Positions 59,325 to 64,000 of a stretch of 64,000 nt of DNA are shown one piece after another. Origin of the DNA: Streptomyces sp. CCM_MD2014 (lineage in GTDB: Bacteria > Actinomycetota > Actinomycetes > Streptomycetales > Streptomycetaceae); NCBI RefSeq assembly GCF_000772045.1, contig NZ_CP009754.1, positions 7,626,001 through 7,690,000 on the forward strand. The letters are read 5' to 3'. Made by a program: the position numbers and the translations under genes. Each line of letters starts with the position of its first letter. Position 1 is the first letter of the stretch. The notes under the pieces are model-generated. The model saw only the letters and a list, made by a program, of their open reading frames with translations, did no database searches and had not been told where the DNA came from.

Positions 59325-61610
59325 TCAGCAGGAGACCGCCCGGCGGCGCGGAGCACCACCGCGCCGCCGGGCTTCCGCCACGCCCTCCAGCCGGCCCGGC
59401 GAGCGCTCGACGGGAACACGGGGGCCGTCGTCCTCCAGGCGCTCGGCGTTGAGTTCGTTCACCGCGCCGAGCGCGTCGCCGATCGTCGCGTAGTCCACCG
59501 CGATGAAGTTGACCGGCCTGCCGCGCTGGCGTTCACAGGTGCGCGCCCGCTCCAGCACCCGCTGCCGGGAGTTGACGACCCCGGCGTCGAGGCGCAGCCC
59601 GCCGCCCGCCGTGACGAAGTGGTTGAGCAGGAACAGCCGCTTGTCCGAGCCGCCCCGGTTGGGCAGGCAGGACATCTCGTCCGGGCTGCGGAAGGCGAAG
59701 GGCGTCTCCATGGCGTACCGGTAGAGGTTCCGGTACCAGGGTGCGGGTCCGTCCGCCTTCTCCGCGAAGACGACCAGCCGCCGGCCGCTGTCGATCATGT
59801 CGCCGAGCTTCGGCCACGGACGGTCCGGATCGCGGTTCGGCTCGTACAGCAGGTCCGACAGGCCGGCCCGGACGAAGGCGTCCTGGGTCGTCACCGCGTC
59901 CACGCCGTCCTGCAGGATCAGGGTGACGATCTCCGTGGGGTTGTCGCGCAGCCAGTCACCGATCTGCCGCAGCGTCGGCTCCAGTTCGAGGGCGCCGGCG
60001 CCGCACACCGAGTGGCACAGCCACAGGCCGGAGTGGGGCGGGTTCACCCGTTCCAGGATCGCGGTCAGCCGGCGGCGCTCGGCGGGGGAGAAGTCCGAGG
60101 TGGCCAGCCGCTCCGCCACCTCCTCGGGCCGCTCCCAGCGGTGGGTGTCGAGGAGCAGGACCCGGGAACCGGCGCCCAGCTGACCGACGATGTCCGGGTC
60201 CTGCAGGGGACCGATGAACCGGTCCGCCGTCGTCGCCATCGCGTTGTGCGACGCGAGCTGGGCGATCTCGTCGTAGCGGGCGTCGCACAGCTTCGCGCTG
60301 CCCTGGCAGATGCGCGGGGAGGAACCGGTGATCGCCACCGGCGCCAGCATCGTCCCGACGAGGGCGACGGCGGTGACGGTGAAGGTCAGCGCCGGAAGGT
60401 GCCGGGGATCGGTGAGGACCGGTACGCTCGGCCGGGTCTGCCAGACCCAGCCGACGGTGATCAGCAGGGCGCCCGCGGCGAGCAGGATCACCGCGACGAC
60501 GACGGCGGTGGTCAGCAGGCGGTCGAGCGCGGCGGCCTCGACGTCGGCGACCAGACCCGAGGCCGCCGGAGGCCACGACGCCGGGGTGCCGAACAGTGTG
60601 TCGCCCAGCGTGAGGCGCAGCAGGAGAACCGTGAGCGCCATCAGCGCGGCCGCGGCGGCCGGCACCCAGCCCAGCGGAATGAGCCGCCGCTTGGCGGGCG
60701 ACGGGGTCAGGAACCACAGCAGGGTGAGCGCGGCGGCGCACAGCACGGCCGCCGCCGGTTCCACCACGTCCTGGAAGAGCCGGGTGACCGTGCGGGCGCG
60801 GTCCAGCGGGGCCAGCGCCTCGGTGCCCGGTTCGACGTCGACGGTGACGACCCACGTGCCCTCTCTGGCCTCCGCCAGCAGCTCCTCGGCGGCGTCCCGG
60901 ACCTGGTCGGTGAGGGCGACCGGCGCGATCGCGGCCAGGGCCGAGGCCACGTCGCCGCGGTCCAGCGCCGCCAGGACGGTGGATCTGACCCCGTCGCGCG
61001 CCGCGCCGTCCGGCACCAGACGCATCAGGGCGTCCGTGGCCGCGGCGGCCTGGCTGTGGGAGAGGGGCAGCGTCGGCAGCTCGTCGAGCGGCGCCTCACC
61101 GGCCACCACCCGTGCCACCAGTTCGGACAGGCGCTGCACGAAGGCCTGGAAGTCGGGCTCGGACCGCTTCTGCAGAGCGGCGACGGCGTCACCGAAGTAC
61201 GCCTGGCTGAGCCGTTCGACGTTGGCGACGACGGGCTCCAGATCGACCCTGATCCTCAGCCGGTCGCGGTCGCCCTCCAGGTAGTGGACCATTTCCGCGA
61301 TCTGCCCCTCGCCCATGGTCCGCAGCGTCTCGGGCGGGATCACCACCTTGAGGTTCGAGGTGATGGTCGACTGCGGCACGGGCAGCCGCTCCAGCAGGTC
61401 GCTGGTCAACGGCGTGCTGCCCGGGTCCACCAGCACCTCGTCGTAGAAGCGCTGGTAGGCCCGTTCGTCCTCCAGTACCTGGTCGTAGAACTCGGGATCG
61501 AGCACCGTGCTGCGGACGACGGCCGCCGCGGCCAGGACGGTCAGGCTCAGCACCGCCACGCACCAGACCAGCACCTCGACCCAGGGCGAGCGCCGAACCA
61601 GTGCGTTCAT
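59325..61610 (-). CDS. Membrane-anchored PLC-like phosphodiesterase
   Basis: 761 residues. N-terminal helix (about 14-36), a long extracytoplasmic region (about 37-265), then four or so membrane helices (about 270-430). The C-terminal half (about 440-740) has the order of a PLC-like TIM barrel: IAQLASHNAMATT (about 453-465) with the catalytic His, LLLDTHRWE and LWLCHSVCGAG with a second His, and KRLFLLNHFVTAGG near the end. The usual bacterial PI-PLC signature is divergent, so substrate is unclear; a phospholipid or glycerophosphodiester is plausible. No clear ribosome site before ATG 61610. Confidence 0.7.
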   Translation of the reverse strand: MNALVRRSPWVEVLVWCVAVLSLTVLAAAAVVRSTVLDPEFYDQVLEDERAYQRFYDEVLVDPGSTPLTSDLLERLPVPQSTITSNLKVVIPPETLRTMGEGQIAEMVHYLEGDRDRLRIRVDLEPVVANVERLSQAYFGDAVAALQKRSEPDFQAFVQRLSELVARVVAGEAPLDELPTLPLSHSQAAAATDALMRLVPDGAARDGVRSTVLAALDRGDVASALAAIAPVALTDQVRDAAEELLAEAREGTWVVTVDVEPGTEALAPLDRARTVTRLFQDVVEPAAAVLCAAALTLLWFLTPSPAKRRLIPLGWVPAAAAALMALTVLLLRLTLGDTLFGTPASWPPAASGLVADVEAAALDRLLTTAVVVAVILLAAGALLITVGWVWQTRPSVPVLTDPRHLPALTFTVTAVALVGTMLAPVAITGSSPRICQGSAKLCDARYDEIAQLASHNAMATTADRFIGPLQDPDIVGQLGAGSRVLLLDTHRWERPEEVAERLATSDFSPAERRRLTAILERVNPPHSGLWLCHSVCGAGALELEPTLRQIGDWLRDNPTEIVTLILQDGVDAVTTQDAFVRAGLSDLLYEPNRDPDRPWPKLGDMIDSGRRLVVFAEKADGPAPWYRNLYRYAMETPFAFRSPDEMSCLPNRGGSDKRLFLLNHFVTAGGGLRLDAGVVNSRQRVLERARTCERQRGRPVNFIAVDYATIGDALGAVNELNAERLEDDGPRVPVERSPGRLEGVAEARRRGGAPRRRAVSC

Positions 61611-61653
61611 GGAACCATTCTCGTATCGGCCGGCCGCCGTGCCGCACGGCGTC

Positions 61654-61688
61654 CGGCGGGGCAGTGCCCTCACACGCATGCCCCGCCG
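61654..61688 (-). terminator. Hairpin downstream of the oligopeptide ABC operon
   Basis: CGGCGGGGC (61654-61662) pairs with GCCCCGCCG (61680-61688). It follows the ATPase stop at 61707 on the minus strand by 18 bases, before the start of the PLC-like gene. Confidence 0.55.
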
Positions 61689-61706
61689 CGGGCCGGCCGA
61701 TACCTG

Positions 61707-62722
61707 TCAGCCTCCGCGCACCACCTCGCCGGGGACCCTGCTCTCCTGGGGGTGGACGCAGTACCACCGATGTCCGCCGGGTCCCTCCGTCGCCGCCGGG
61801 AAGGCGGTGGCGCAGGCGTCGTCCGCCTTCCAGCAGCGGGTCCGGAACGGACAGCCGGAGGGCGGGTTGGTGGCCGACGGCACGGGGCCGTGCAGCACGA
61901 TCCGCTCGGGGCGCTCCAGCAGGCTCGGCGTCGCGGAGAGCAGCGCCTCGGTGTAGGGGTGCCGGGAGGCGCCGGAGACCTCGGCGGCCCCGCCCTGCTC
62001 GACCACGCGGCCCAGGTACAGCACCGCGATGCGGTCCGCGAGGTAGCGCACGGTCTGGACGTCGTGCGAGATGAACACCATGCCGAGGCCGAGCCGGGCG
62101 CGCAGGTCCACCAGCAGGTTGAGGATCTGGGCGCGCACCGACACGTCCAGGGCGCTGGTGGGCTCGTCCGCGACGATCAGCTCCGGCTCCAGGGCCAGCG
62201 CACGGGCGATGGCCACGCGCTGGCGCTGACCGCCGGAGAGCTGGCCCGGCAGGGCGTCCAGCGTGTGACCGGGCAGCCCGACCAGGTCGAGGAGCTCCTC
62301 CACCCGGCTCTCGCGCTCGGCCCGGGTACCGCGCTGGTGCACGTCCAGCGGGTCGCGCAGGATCCGGCGCACGGGCAGCCTCGGGTTCAGCGCGGTGGAG
62401 GCGTCCTGGAAGACCACGCCGACCGAGGCCCCGAATCCGGTACGCCGCTCGGCGGCGCCCATCGTCCACAGGTCCCGGCCCCGGAAGTAGACGTGTCCCT
62501 CGGTGGGGCGCTGAAGTCCGGTGACCACGCGGGCCAGCGTGGACTTGCCGCAGCCCGACTCTCCGACGAGCCCCAGGATCTCGCCGCGCCTGACCTCCAG
62601 GGAGGCGTCGGTGAGGGCGTGCACGGCGTCCCGGCGCAGGATGCCGCCGCTGCGGGCCCGGTGCCGTACGTGGATGCGGTCGAGCCGGACGAGTGGGTCC
62701 ATGGTGCTGTCCTCGGTGGCGG

Positions 62723-62726
<4 letters not shown>
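61707..62726 (-). CDS. Oligopeptide/dipeptide ABC ATPase, DppF/OppF type
   Basis: 339 residues from ATG 62726. GESGCGKSTLAR (Walker A, about 54-65), LSGGQRQRVAIARAL, LIVADEPTSALDVS and SHDVQTV are intact, and the C-terminal Cys-rich oligopeptide domain has GCPFRTRCWKADDAC. Its ATGA overlaps the stop of the upstream gene. It is the second ATPase of a Dpp/Opp-type importer. Confidence 0.93.

Positions 62727-64000
<1,274 letters not shown>

Overview
The window is high-GC actinobacterial DNA and almost certainly Streptomyces. Third codon positions are nearly all G or C, GTG starts are common, neighbouring genes often overlap by ATGA or GTGA, and the gene families are typical of the genus (ROK and LacI regulators, RsbW-like ATP-binding proteins, secreted glycoside hydrolases with carbohydrate-binding modules, long-form ArgG). 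From memory, the order sugar-ABC operon, GH3, PucR, aminotransferase, aldehyde dehydrogenase, argG resembles the SCO7028-SCO7036 region of S. coelicolor; this was not checked by a search. I see no phage, transposase, CRISPR array, tRNA or rRNA.

Layout. 1-4.4 kb: end of a PAP2 phosphatase gene, then a copper locus (copA, copZ and a divergent exported protein) with two matching CsoR-type operators. 4.4-7.1 kb: a DeoR regulator divergent from a SIS-domain sugar isomerase and a class II aldolase. 7.1-10.4 kb: an RsmC/RlmG-like methyltransferase, an AlkB-like dioxygenase and a ROK regulator. 10.4-13.3 kb: a five-gene minus-strand cassette (TetR, DUF4865, phosphotriesterase-like, tautomerase, VOC). 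13.5-17.1 kb: SHOCT protein, ABC ATPase and a frameshifted FtsX-type permease. 17.5-21.6 kb: anti-sigma-like ATPase, small unknown protein, Cds1-like cysteine desulfhydrase, SRPBCC protein, DeoR regulator. 21.8-28.5 kb: a large membrane protein with a serine-hydrolase motif, a beta-helix/AAA+ fusion, an Rv1733c-like membrane protein, a decayed MOSC gene and a Pro/Gln-rich protein.

28.8-35.0 kb: double-domain TerD-like protein, HpnB-like glycosyltransferase, Asp/Glu racemase, small membrane protein, apolipoprotein N-acyltransferase and Nudix hydrolase. 35-40.4 kb: GH27 alpha-galactosidase, then a chimeric junction at which a truncated regulator gene runs into an M4 metalloprotease gene lacking its 5' end. 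40.6-42.1 kb: LysR divergent from a second tautomerase-like gene. 42.1-48.8 kb: LacI regulator divergent from a sugar-binding lipoprotein, two permeases and a GH3 enzyme, closely resembling the bxl (xylobiose) operon. 48.8-55.6 kb: DHFR-like reductase, PucR regulator divergent from an aminotransferase/aldehyde dehydrogenase pair, then argG behind overlapping ARG-box-like sites. 55.9-64 kb: a multidomain GH87 (mycodextranase-type) enzyme, a membrane-anchored PLC-like phosphodiesterase, and the end of an oligopeptide ABC operon whose permease is fused to an ATPase.

Overall this is an accessory, saprophyte-type region: copper defence, polysaccharide breakdown and oligosaccharide uptake, amine/amino-acid catabolism, and several regulator-plus-enzyme pairs. 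Three loci show gene decay: the permease frameshift, the MOSC relic and the regulator/protease fusion. Several perfect long-stem hairpins mark gene boundaries.
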